Assembly: GCF_000315915.1 (NCBI RefSeq) | Contig: NC_020187.1 | Location: 868,001 to 932,000, forward strand | DNA length: 64,000 nt | Reading direction: 5' to 3' | From: Henningerozyma blattae CBS 6284 | Taxonomy: Eukaryota; Ascomycota; Saccharomycetes; Saccharomycetales; Saccharomycetaceae | Position numbers and translations under genes: made by a program | Shown here: positions 9,589 to 18,492 of the stretch, piece after piece | Numbering within the stretch: position 1 is the first letter of the stretch | Layout: each line of letters starts with the position of its first letter | Notes under the pieces: model-generated | Seen by the model: the letters and a program-made list of their open reading frames with translations, nothing else | Told to the model about the DNA's origin: nothing | Database searches by the model: none

Positions 9589-11580
9589 TTATTTGTGGCT
9601 CCACGGTTTAAATTGAGTGCCATTATAGTGATTATAATATTCTGGAATTTTAATCCGTCCTTCTGTCATTCCTCTTATAGATCTGAGCTCATGTCTTATA
9701 ATATGCGGTGCTAGAGGATTTGACGTTAGTTCTCTTTCGTAGCCAATAATAGTACTTTTGATATTATTCATTAATTGTTTATCATTGAACTCTTGTCCTG
9801 ACATATTTAAAACCTGGCTCTTCATTTGCCGCAGAGAAGCTTTGATTTTGTTTAATTTATTGACTTTTGTAGTAGTTTGGACACTCATATTATAGGCACG
9901 AATTCTAATATCAGCCAGTTCATTTGGACTAAGAAATGGTACTTGCTTGTATTCAAACGGTTTAGTTCGTTTAAATAAGGAAGTTCGTGTCCCATTATCG
10001 GAAGTTGTTGCTGTCTGAGTCTCTGCATCTACTATAGATGGTGGATTCGTTGATGCTTGTACATGCAGCGGCACAATGTCATTAGTAGATGCATTATCAG
10101 TTTCATGCTTACATGAAGTAATAGGGCCACTACTTTTTAAATCTGTTTCAGAAGATGACTTCACTATAATATTATTTACTGGAGCTATTAAATTTTGAGT
10201 GTCGTCCTTTATGCTATTTGAAGGTATTCTAGTTAGATTTTTAATATTTTGCTGGATATATAATGGAGCTATTTTTGTCATTGGTGGCGTGTCGGTTTTT
10301 ACGAAATTTTGAGTAGGTGGAGATTTATTTAGTGATCGAGAAGGAATTTCTTCTTGATGGCATGGGATTGTCCCAAAAGTTTCAACTTTTTTTGGTGCTA
10401 TTTCTAAATGTTCTTCCTTATCATGTTCAGATGGTGTATATATCTTTTGAGTATTACTAGCATTGTCAATTGTCACAATATTATTCGAAAGTTTATTACT
10501 CAGTTTCTGATTAATATCTCCTTCGTGAATATTATTAGATATTTTGCAGTTCTCAGTATCTGCAGGGGAATTTATATTGTCCACAGACTTTTTAGTCATA
10601 ATGCTTGATTTCATACTTGCATAATTTAGAGGAGTGTTATTAAGTAGCAATGAGCCACTACTCTTAGCTCCATTATGATATGCTTGTAGAGTTGGTTTAT
10701 TAATATTGTCGTTTGTTTCTATAGCATTAGATGATGCAAGTTCCTTTGAATTATCATCAGATACAATAGACAATTTATCCTTGTTATCCATATCATATTT
10801 ATTAGTGATAATTTGTTCCATGGGATTACTCGCAAATCTCTCAATAGCAGGAGTTTGTCTTTCAAATGTATGTTCTGGTTCTGCTTCATTAACCACTTTT
10901 GAGCCAATATTTTGCAGTTCTTCTATAAGCTCCTCTTTTGAGATAACATTTGAATTTTGAATCACCTCAATAAATAAATCAACTGTTACAAATCTGTTAT
11001 TAAAAAATGGAACTACCGATTTCAAACATCTATCTCTGGATTGTTTGTGATTATAATAGATAGTTACATATTCATTATAAATGATTATTTGTCGAATATC
11101 ACCAAAACACTCAAATTGTTGCTTAATAGTTAACTCATTTATATAGCGCTGTGGTATGTTTCGTACAAATATTGCAAAGTTTAGTATTGTTGGATTTGTT
11201 AAATTTATAATAGTGTCTCTATTTATTTCATATACTTTGGATTCTGCCTTATTTTTCGCTTTTTTGGATATATCAGTATTGACAGAAAATTGCTCTTCTT
11301 TATCATATAGATCGGAAGGATATTGTTTCAGTAGGGAAAGTATTGGGTAGAGTATCACAGCTAAATTTGGGATATCATCTACAATACCCGACAGTAGCTG
11401 ATCCAAATTATTTGTAAATTCTTCCAGAGAAATATCGGATGGTAATTCACAATCTGATTCAAAAAGATATTCCATCACAAAATCTTCGACAAGATCTAAG
11501 TCAGCGGTTGTTTTAGTAGCTAGCAAAGCATGTAGTATTTGTAAAAACTGAAGTTGGATGCTCTTCGGTAAATTATCCAT
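9589..11580 (-). CDS. unidentified RRM-domain protein with helical N-terminal domain
   Basis: A 663-residue product that I cannot assign to a named yeast gene. Residues 1-90 form a leucine-rich, acidic helical region. Residues about 130-210 read as a single RNA-recognition motif (RNP2-like FAIFVRNIP, then a degenerate RNP1 around EYVTIYYNH). Residues about 220-560 are polar, asparagine/serine-rich and probably disordered. The last about 100 residues are basic and helical, with a coiled-coil-like segment near TTTKVNKLNKIKASLRQMK and an arginine-bearing end. The order of a helical N-domain, one RRM and a basic C-terminal helix recalls RBM26/27-type RNA-binding proteins, but that is a weak comparison. 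The open frame is long and undisturbed, so a real gene is very likely. RNA binding is inferred from the RRM. Confidence 0.8.
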   Translation of the reverse strand: MDNLPKSIQLQFLQILHALLATKTTADLDLVEDFVMEYLFESDCELPSDISLEEFTNNLDQLLSGIVDDIPNLAVILYPILSLLKQYPSDLYDKEEQFSVNTDISKKAKNKAESKVYEINRDTIINLTNPTILNFAIFVRNIPQRYINELTIKQQFECFGDIRQIIIYNEYVTIYYNHKQSRDRCLKSVVPFFNNRFVTVDLFIEVIQNSNVISKEELIEELQNIGSKVVNEAEPEHTFERQTPAIERFASNPMEQIITNKYDMDNKDKLSIVSDDNSKELASSNAIETNDNINKPTLQAYHNGAKSSGSLLLNNTPLNYASMKSSIMTKKSVDNINSPADTENCKISNNIHEGDINQKLSNKLSNNIVTIDNASNTQKIYTPSEHDKEEHLEIAPKKVETFGTIPCHQEEIPSRSLNKSPPTQNFVKTDTPPMTKIAPLYIQQNIKNLTRIPSNSIKDDTQNLIAPVNNIIVKSSSETDLKSSGPITSCKHETDNASTNDIVPLHVQASTNPPSIVDAETQTATTSDNGTRTSLFKRTKPFEYKQVPFLSPNELADIRIRAYNMSVQTTTKVNKLNKIKASLRQMKSQVLNMSGQEFNDKQLMNNIKSTIIGYERELTSNPLAPHIIRHELRSIRGMTEGRIKIPEYYNHYNGTQFKPWSHK

Positions 11581-12046
11581 CGCCTAGTGTTAGAGTATAA
11601 TAGATTTGGTACGGTTTCTTGAACAAAAAGAAAACTGATAGGAGTCAAATATGACAGTAATAAGATCAATAGGCAAGTTGTGTAACTTTCTTATTTTGTA
11701 TATTTATCTTTTTTTGGTTGAAAAATATACATTCAAAAAATTGTTTTCATGAAACAAAAAAAAACAGCTCATCTCCGGTACCTTCTTGTATTAAAATTTG
11801 AACAGTATTAAACGTAACCCATGTACTGCTCTAATTAGAATTTTGAAGTAGCTTATCAAGATATAGAGTTCACCCTCTATCAGGTTATTACATAAAACCA
11901 ACCTAAAAATGGCAGAAAAGTTTTAATTATTATGTAATGTAACTGGGTTATTCTATCGGAATATTCATATATATACAAGCTTGAAATAAGATTAGAAAAA
12001 AATCTAAAAGAAAAACAAAATATAAGAGTAATATGCGTAAGCCAAA
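11581..12046. other. intergenic spacer between PPA2 and the RRM gene
   Basis: 466 bases between two minus-strand genes. The part nearest the RRM gene is its promoter and contains several T- and A-runs; the part nearest PPA2 is the PPA2 3' flank. The open stretch at 11880-12062 has no motif and overlaps the PPA2 end. I see no RNA gene. Confidence 0.6.
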
Positions 12047-12943
12047 TTATATATAATCCCATTTATTTACGCTAGTCGGGATATCGGTATCAGCTTGTTC
12101 TGTTCCTTCTATAATAAAATAGTCACCTGCTCTCTTGGTTTGGGGGATGTTCTCTAAATTGAAAGCGTTGTGTTGGGAAACAAGCTTCTTCCATGATTCG
12201 TGACATTCTTGAATGGTTTTAATGGTAGAGTCCAGACTTTGGTATTCACCATTCAATGCAAATTTATTTCTTGGTTTATTTGTAGGTATTTTGTAATCTC
12301 TAAACCATTCTTTTGTGGATTTAAGTAATCCAGGAAATGTTTTTTCAACATCCTCTAAAGAGTTTATTGAGCCTGCTACGGGGTCCTTTGAATCTATCGT
12401 AATAATTTTCCAATCTAGCTCACCATCATCCACTAAAGCTATTGACCCCAATATTTTGACATTTTTAATGTCTCCTAAATCTAGAACCGATGATCCAATT
12501 TCGCAACAGTCCAGTGGATCATTATCGCCTTTCAAAGAATCTAAACTTACTTTTGTAGGATCTTCCCATGTTTGTGGGATAGCACCATAATTGTGAATAT
12601 AGCCATGGTAAGGGAAAATGTTATTTACAAATCTTACTCGGCCTTTCTTCATATCTTGCATAATTGGGTTATATTCAACTTCTTTTGATATTTCAAACTT
12701 TCCATTTGTCCATCTTGGTATTTCTACGACCATATTACATGTTCCATTTTGAAGATCTAAATTCAAGGGAATATCATGGAAATAGGATCCGATTTCACCA
12801 TTATCTAATTTCAAATATTTTTTATATGATTCTGAGTATTTTGATCCCTGAGTTACACTCGAAAGCCTTCTATTGGAAAAACGTATTTTAGTTATTGACT
12901 TAAGTGGTACACGACAGTACATTAGGAGACCTGGTAGATTCAC
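12047..12943 (-). CDS. PPA2: Ppa2, mitochondrial inorganic pyrophosphatase
   Basis: The 298-residue product is a family I soluble inorganic pyrophosphatase, hydrolysing PPi to two phosphates with Mg2+. Family signatures are present: the signature motif DNDPLDCCEIG with its metal-binding aspartates, FPYHGYIHNYGAIPQTWEDP around the active site, and SKDPVAGSINSLEDVE downstream. The first about 30 residues are basic, hydroxylated and free of acidic residues (MNLPGLLMYCRVPLKSITK and on), as in a mitochondrial presequence. This marks it as Ppa2 (about 310 residues) rather than cytosolic Ipp1. Strand and neighbourhood (CUE1, SAP30, TPS3, TIF11 following) match the YMR267W block. The enzyme supports mitochondrial DNA maintenance and respiration in yeast. 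Confidence 0.95.
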   Translation of the reverse strand: MNLPGLLMYCRVPLKSITKIRFSNRRLSSVTQGSKYSESYKKYLKLDNGEIGSYFHDIPLNLDLQNGTCNMVVEIPRWTNGKFEISKEVEYNPIMQDMKKGRVRFVNNIFPYHGYIHNYGAIPQTWEDPTKVSLDSLKGDNDPLDCCEIGSSVLDLGDIKNVKILGSIALVDDGELDWKIITIDSKDPVAGSINSLEDVEKTFPGLLKSTKEWFRDYKIPTNKPRNKFALNGEYQSLDSTIKTIQECHESWKKLVSQHNAFNLENIPQTKRAGDYFIIEGTEQADTDIPTSVNKWDYI

Positions 12944-14493
12944 TATGGTTTTATATTTATATAGTAAATCTTGTTGAATGTAACTTTTTTTTGTGAAAAC
13001 TAGCTTCGGTTTTCTTAACTTATTTCTAAATACATTAATAAAAAATATAATAGTACTAGATAAGGCTAGTGTTGCAAAAAAAAATAGGCGTCAATTGTGC
13101 CATTACTAGACAAAATGAAGGAAAGTAGATTGAATAGAAAGTATATTAATAAATGGTAACTTGGCTTGAATAATAAGGTAAAAAAAAGTAGTTTTATCGT
13201 GGAGAGAATGCTCTATTATCACCTTATGATAGTGTTAATAATTTAACCGTTATATTCTGTGTTGCAAAGCAACACGATTATCTGTCTCTCAATAATTATG
13301 ATTGAATTTTGTTATGTTTGTGCACATGGAATGTAAAAATTGATTGTTACCTAAAAAATTTAACAAGTTGTTTAGACATGCTGTATAGTATCTAATGTGA
13401 CAAGTTTGGAAAGATATTCAACAATATATTTAGGGTTGGTACTTCTGGTGTTAAAACAAATAATAGAGTATTCAGTATATTATAACAAGATCCTATGAGC
13501 TTTACTTTATTTTCAATTAAATAGAAGTTATGCCAATGTGAAAGCTCAAAGATCTATTACGCCCTGTATAAGGTCTATATACTATCATATATTTTTGAAC
13601 CGATAACCTTGGACTTAGACAAGTGAAATAATACGTAAGGCAATAATTTCGTGAAATAGTTTAATGGAATTAGATATTCTCAGATACTCAAGTAGTTTCA
13701 GTAAGACATAGAAAGTTTAAAATGATTAACTAGAAATTCATTCCATATAATAGAATTGCAATATGTAATCTTAAAAGTTTAATAATTCATGCTACAAGAT
13801 ATTGCTTAGATAGTAGCTCAAAGAAGCGGAAATGTATCGAGTTTATCCAGAGTTTCCCGCTTCTCACGGCAGAAAACTCTTGGTATTTCACTTAATATCT
13901 GGTTGAGACAGATGTTGAGAAAGAAATTGCTCGAGAACTTTAATATTAGCACAATTACGGCTCCGGAAGATATGAAGTATTACGTCAACCGGGAATTTGA
14001 CATATGTGCTGGCTAAGATTAGTAGAAAAAGCTTAAATTGATATTTGCAAGTTCATTACTCGATCAAAATCTATAAGATGTATCTATTGTTTAGTATTAA
14101 TGAAACTTTTAACAAAAAGTTCACAGCAATTACAATAGCAAACAGACGCCATCTCTTAGATTATCACCATTTTCAAATAGCTTATATCATATTTATCACT
14201 TAGGTTAACAACGCTGTATATGTATGTATGTTAATGTTTTTGGCAAGAGGTAAAAGAAGATATCTAAAGTGCAAAATTTATCTTCTTTTATATGCGTCTC
14301 ATTATATATAGCCGGGTAACATTTAACGCGTGTGGATCCAATTTACGTGTACCCATCAGAAAAAAATGTATCTATTAATAATAAAAAAAATTTGGGCATT
14401 AATAGGCGTTCACCTTATTTAGCTGTATCGTCAGATTTAGAACTTTCAATAGCAATTCGAAGTGGCATATATATCTAAGTATCAACTCTGCTG
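12944..14493. other. gene-free 1.55-kb divergent interval between PPA2 and CAC2
   Basis: No open frame of note on either strand and no recognisable RNA gene. In S. cerevisiae the corresponding YMR segment carries RSN1 (YMR266W) and YMR265C next to PPA2, while the sister segment carries CAC2 (YML102W); neither RSN1 nor YMR265C is here. The gap may be the remnant of lost genes plus two promoters. I could not see residual coding similarity by eye. Confidence 0.6.
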
Positions 14494-15922
14494 ATGCAAG
14501 AAAAAATTACAGCGTTAAATTTACAAATTTATTGGCACGAATCTCAACCTATATATAGTTTATCTTTCAGCAACTTCTATAATGATGAGGAATATACTCT
14601 TTATACTGCAGGTGGTGATAATAAAATACGACAATGGAAAATAAATATGGTGAATAAATCTGAGGATTCATCAAATCCACTAATTTCGGCCATGGACACT
14701 AGTAGCAACAAGACAAACAATAATATTATAGAAATAGAGCACGTTAGAGAAATTGGGGAGCATGCCCAGGCGGTGAACTCAGTATGTGTAAGCCCCTTAT
14801 TTCAACAAAATGAAGGTGACAGTTGTACAGATTCTTTATCCCCAACTCAAGCAAGAACAGTAGAATATATTTCGAGTACAGGTGATGATGGTGTATTACA
14901 ATTATGGAGTATAACACATTCTAATCAAAAATCAGATACTGATGGGCCATCTCAATTATGGCGGACCCATATCAGAGGATTAAACAGTATGACTGCTGGT
15001 GCAGCGTCGGAGTTATATGATATATCGTGGTCACCCAAGGGAGATCGTATTGCAGTCGCTGGCATGGATGGCAAAATCAATTTATTTAATACTTCTAATG
15101 GTGAACCCTCAATTATCGAAAACATTAAACTTAAAGGTGAGCCTCAGCTAAATGGGCAATCATCAGACGACTCCAGCAATCATAATGCATGCATCCAAGG
15201 GATTGCATGGGATCCAAGGGACCAATATATTGTAACACAAGGTGTTGATCGGGCTGTCAATATTCTACGAACAAACAATTTAAAATTGGAAAAAAGAATA
15301 TGCAAAGATCCTATAAGTAAGAAACACTTTTTCCATAACGATACTTTGGTTTCTTTTTTCCGTAGGCCATCATGGTCACCTTGTGGTATACTATTAGCAT
15401 TACCTTCAGGTTTGTATGATAATCTAAACTGTGTTTTAATTTATACACGTAACAATTTACAAAATCCATCTATCGCATTACCTGGCTTATCAAGGCCTGC
15501 AATTGCAATTGCATGGTCACCAATAATATATGAATTTGTAGGTAATACAAATACCGAAAAAAGACCTTTAATCAATTTACCGTATAAAATGTTGATAGCT
15601 ATAGCTACAACTACTCAAATAATAATATATGATACAAGTTCAATTGAGCCGGTTTCTATCATCGGTAACTTGCATTACACACCCATAACTGATTTAGTCA
15701 TGGTCTCCTGATGGTAGATTATTGATGTGTTCATCGACAGATGGATTCTGTTCATATGTTTCTTTACCCACATCAATAATTGGTAAGCCAATGAATCTGA
15801 AATGTGATCATGATCAAAAACAGACTTTAAATAATATATTACCAAATTATGGAAATATCCCTATGGAACCTTCTAAAGTTGAAAAATCGACAGTTAATAT
15901 TCTATCAGTTAGACGTAAATAG
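14494..15922 (+). CDS. CAC2: Cac2 (CAF-1 WD40 subunit), interrupted by one frameshift
   Basis: Two open frames join into one WD-repeat protein of about 475 codons (Cac2 is 468 in S. cerevisiae). The first, 405 codons (14494-15711), has repeated WD40 blades (phrases such as LYTAGGDNKIRQWKIN, ISSTGDDGVLQLWSI, IAWDPRDQYIVTQG, SWSPCGILLALPSG). It breaks at about 15696-15702, where the reading frame shifts by one base, and continues in another frame to the stop at 15920-15922 with the phrase LLMCSSTDGFCSYVSLP. The shift falls inside a canonical blade core of the W-S-P-D-G type. Cac2 is the middle subunit of chromatin assembly factor 1, depositing H3-H4 behind the replication fork. A single-base sequencing or assembly error is as likely as a true lesion. 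Confidence 0.9.
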
Positions 15923-16115
15923 GCGATTCATACAAATTAGGGAAAAAAAAAGGATTGACTCTATTGTAGCTGAACAATTAATTATAATAATATAATATAT
16001 AAAGCTTATATGAACGTATATAAACGTATATGATGTGTGGGTGTATGACTGAAGATGATCTTCGTGGTTTTTGAGTAAATTGTCTTGAAGGGAAATGAAT
16101 GATAGCAGGATACAA

Positions 16116-16712
16116 TTAATTTAACACTTCTCTTAGAGATGGATCTTTCTCTAAGAGTTTTTCCATATTCTTACGAGCTTGATAAATTGTATATTGTTTC
16201 CTTTCGGGGATATCCAAATCTAAATAAACTTCAGTATCCCAATTACGATTCATATCAACATTGAACTTGGTCAACAGATTATCCGGTTTAATTTTGGAAA
16301 TTTTTCTCTTATCAACTGGTTCATTATTATTTGTAGTGCTTGTCATTGGAGTACTAGTGCTTGAACGCGATGGATTATAACCTGGTGGGAATGGGAAATC
16401 TTGGCCATTTAAGTACTTATCGACAGTATCCTGAACAGATCCAGTGGTTTCCAATGAATAAATTATCTGTTCACGATGTAAAGTGGGAGCAATATTCTGG
16501 ACTGACAGAATCATATCTTCAGTTACATTCACATTACGACGACGACGAGTACTGTTATTACGTTGTTGATTGAATCTTGAATTGCTACCGGAATTATTCA
16601 AGGATTGTGAGTGTTGAAGTTTTGCCGCAGAAGGATGAGATTTCGGAACAAAAAACCATTTGATTAATAAGAATATTATAAGTATTGATAATGTGATTGC
16701 AATGCCATTCAT
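16116..16712 (-). CDS. CUE1: Cue1, ER membrane recruiter of Ubc7
   Basis: The 198-residue protein has the Cue1 layout: a transmembrane helix at residues 4-22 ([17 protein letters not shown]), a basic linker, a CUE ubiquitin-binding domain at about 65-105 (including [28 protein letters not shown] and [10 protein letters not shown]), and a C-terminal helical Ubc7-binding region ending [11 protein letters not shown]. Cue1 anchors and activates the ubiquitin-conjugating enzyme Ubc7 at the ER membrane for ER-associated degradation. Length is close to Cue1 (203) and well above its paralogue Cue4 (117). It sits between CAC2 and SAP30, joining positions split between YML101C and YMR264W in S. cerevisiae. 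Confidence 0.95.
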   Translation of the reverse strand: MNGIAITLSILIIFLLIKWFFVPKSHPSAAKLQHSQSLNNSGSNSRFNQQRNNSTRRRRNVNVTEDMILSVQNIAPTLHREQIIYSLETTGSVQDTVDKYLNGQDFPFPPGYNPSRSSTSTPMTSTTNNNEPVDKRKISKIKPDNLLTKFNVDMNRNWDTEVYLDLDIPERKQYTIYQARKNMEKLLEKDPSLREVLN

Positions 16713-17387
16713 TTTATTTTTCTATTTTTTTTTTTATAATTTCCAATTTTCCTACAAAGATTTTTGTAAATTTGCTATATCGAGATATGTTTACGATATG
16801 ATGCTGCCGACAATTATGAAATTTATTCTTTATACTTGTATATATATATATATATGTGTAAATATACGTATGCAGGAATGTTTGTGTAAGCGTTAGACTG
16901 GGATTTGTCAAAGTTTTGTTTCGTTTTGTTTTTTTGTTCCCCCAAGATGTTTTGTTCCTTTAATGATCCTGCAAAGCTTTTGGATTTAAAGAATTCGGGA
17001 AATTATAACCACGCAAGAAATGTGCACGGGTTTATCACTGATAAATGGCACGTGAAAGGAAAGTTGTAAAGAATTATAAGTTGAAAAACTGGCAACATTG
17101 TACCATCAACAGATGCTACCACTACTGTTGACTCTCGAATGAAGTTAATGATATACGTTTTATTTATTGTATAAAGAATTTTTGGAAAAAGGAAAAAAGA
17201 AGTATATCTACGTATTCGGAATGAATGCCTAAAAAGGGAAAATACTACAATCAAGTGTGATGAGACTGAATTAAAAATTTTAATTAAAACAAACCAAATT
17301 ATATATGATAAATTATTGTTTTTTATAGCGTATGTTTATAATACAGATGAAGAAATGAATATATGAAATAGTACATGAAGATCATGA
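16713..17387. other. CUE1 promoter / SAP30 3' flank
   Basis: 675 bases between two minus-strand genes. The CUE1-proximal part is a T-rich run on the plus strand, then a TA-dinucleotide tract near 16838-16856. Short open frames on both strands here are low-complexity. I see no RNA gene. Confidence 0.6.
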
Positions 17388-18029
17388 TCAATCTCTAAAT
17401 TCCATACGGAATCTACGGTTGCGATTGCGGACTTTATAAATGAATTGTGGAACGACGTTTACTTCTCTCGGTTGATTAGTATTGAAATGGTCCGCAACTT
17501 TGGCAACTAATTCGTCCCTCATCACACGTTTTGTTGTTGGTTTGCTAATACCACCTTGAACTTTTTCTTTAGATTTCTTACTCTGTTTTAATAGTTTTTC
17601 AGTTGTCTTGCCGTTCGCATCAGCCTTGGCATTCATAGAAATGTTACTGAATGATTGAGTCTGATTCCCTATATCTGAGCCTAATAAATACCCTTGTAAT
17701 GTAAAATTATCATTACAATCTAAATTGTAACGATCACGATAACGGCGTAAGAAATCATCAGAATACAAAGATAAATCTGCCGGATGAGGTATTGGAATCA
17801 ACGATGGATGGTTATTGGTAACGTGAGTCTTAACCAGTTCTCTCAAATAGTTTTGCTGAGCTGCATTCAAACGATGTTTCCCACCATGCCCTGTTGAATG
17901 ATTAGTATCTTTTCCACTGGTGCCGCTGTTGTCATTATTGTTATTACCGCCATTAGAATTGTTTCCACCATGAGTATTTCTTGAACGAGATGTCTCCGAT
18001 TCACTATTTGAGTTTGTATGGCGAGCCAT
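17388..18029 (-). CDS. SAP30: Sap30, subunit of the Rpd3L histone deacetylase complex
   Basis: A 213-residue protein (201 in S. cerevisiae). The first about 55 residues are an asparagine/serine/glycine-rich low-complexity stretch, as in yeast Sap30. The Sin3-binding domain follows, with LNAAQQNYLRELVKTHVTNN, SDDFLRRYRDRYNLD, FTLQGYLLGSDIG and a C-terminal VVPQFIYKVRNRNRRFRMEF ending basic. Sap30 links Sin3 and Rpd3 in the large deacetylase complex acting at promoters. The start codon is 463 bases from the divergent TPS3 start, so the two genes share a promoter region. Strand and order match YMR263W-YMR261C. Confidence 0.96.
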   Translation of the reverse strand: MARHTNSNSESETSRSRNTHGGNNSNGGNNNNDNSGTSGKDTNHSTGHGGKHRLNAAQQNYLRELVKTHVTNNHPSLIPIPHPADLSLYSDDFLRRYRDRYNLDCNDNFTLQGYLLGSDIGNQTQSFSNISMNAKADANGKTTEKLLKQSKKSKEKVQGGISKPTTKRVMRDELVAKVADHFNTNQPREVNVVPQFIYKVRNRNRRFRMEFRD

Positions 18030-18492
18030 CTTTTAATAGCAAATATTGCTCTTTACTTAGTTCTTTCTTTCTGCCTCTTTTTTTTCTCCTTGATATATAT
18101 ATATTTTTTTCACTTTAATATATCATTTTTCTTAATAGCCTTTAGCTTAACGCTGCATTGTTCTTTACACCAAAACTGTAATTTTTCGACATTTAGAAAA
18201 CGGAACAAAACTCGGAAAAGAGAAATAGAAATCCAACCCTGGCAACCCAATGGAGTTTTTCCGACAACCCTGGTATTTTTTTTCCATTTCCACTTTCCGT
18301 TTTGGGAAATTTCCGAACAGGAACCAAGATCCTAATACAACACGAGAATTAGCTTAGGGATCAACAGAATGCTTATTGGATAAACTATTACATTTATATA
18401 AGTGAAACGGTAATGAAGAAGTTTGGGAATACTATTTTCAAAGCTAGCGTTGAGTAAAATAACAGATATTTAAGAGTGCTTAAAAGTGTAAA
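18030..18492. promoter_or_regulatory. SAP30-TPS3 divergent promoter region
   Basis: 463 bases between two divergent start codons. Long T-rich tracts lie near the SAP30 side (18060-18140), and a stretch with several TTTCC/GGAAA words (about 18225-18320). Stress elements of the AGGGG or CCCCT type, expected for trehalose genes, were not seen in the part I scanned. No RNA gene is apparent. Confidence 0.5.

Noticed and set aside
15690..15705. Programmed +1 frameshift in CAC2
   Set aside because: The local codons do not match any known yeast shift heptamer, and Cac2 is not known to need recoding. A base error or lesion is simpler.
16640..16670. CDEIII-like sequence (TTTTTTGTTCCGAAAT on the minus strand)
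   Set aside because: It lies inside the CUE1 coding frame and no CDEI or AT-rich CDEII is positioned around it.
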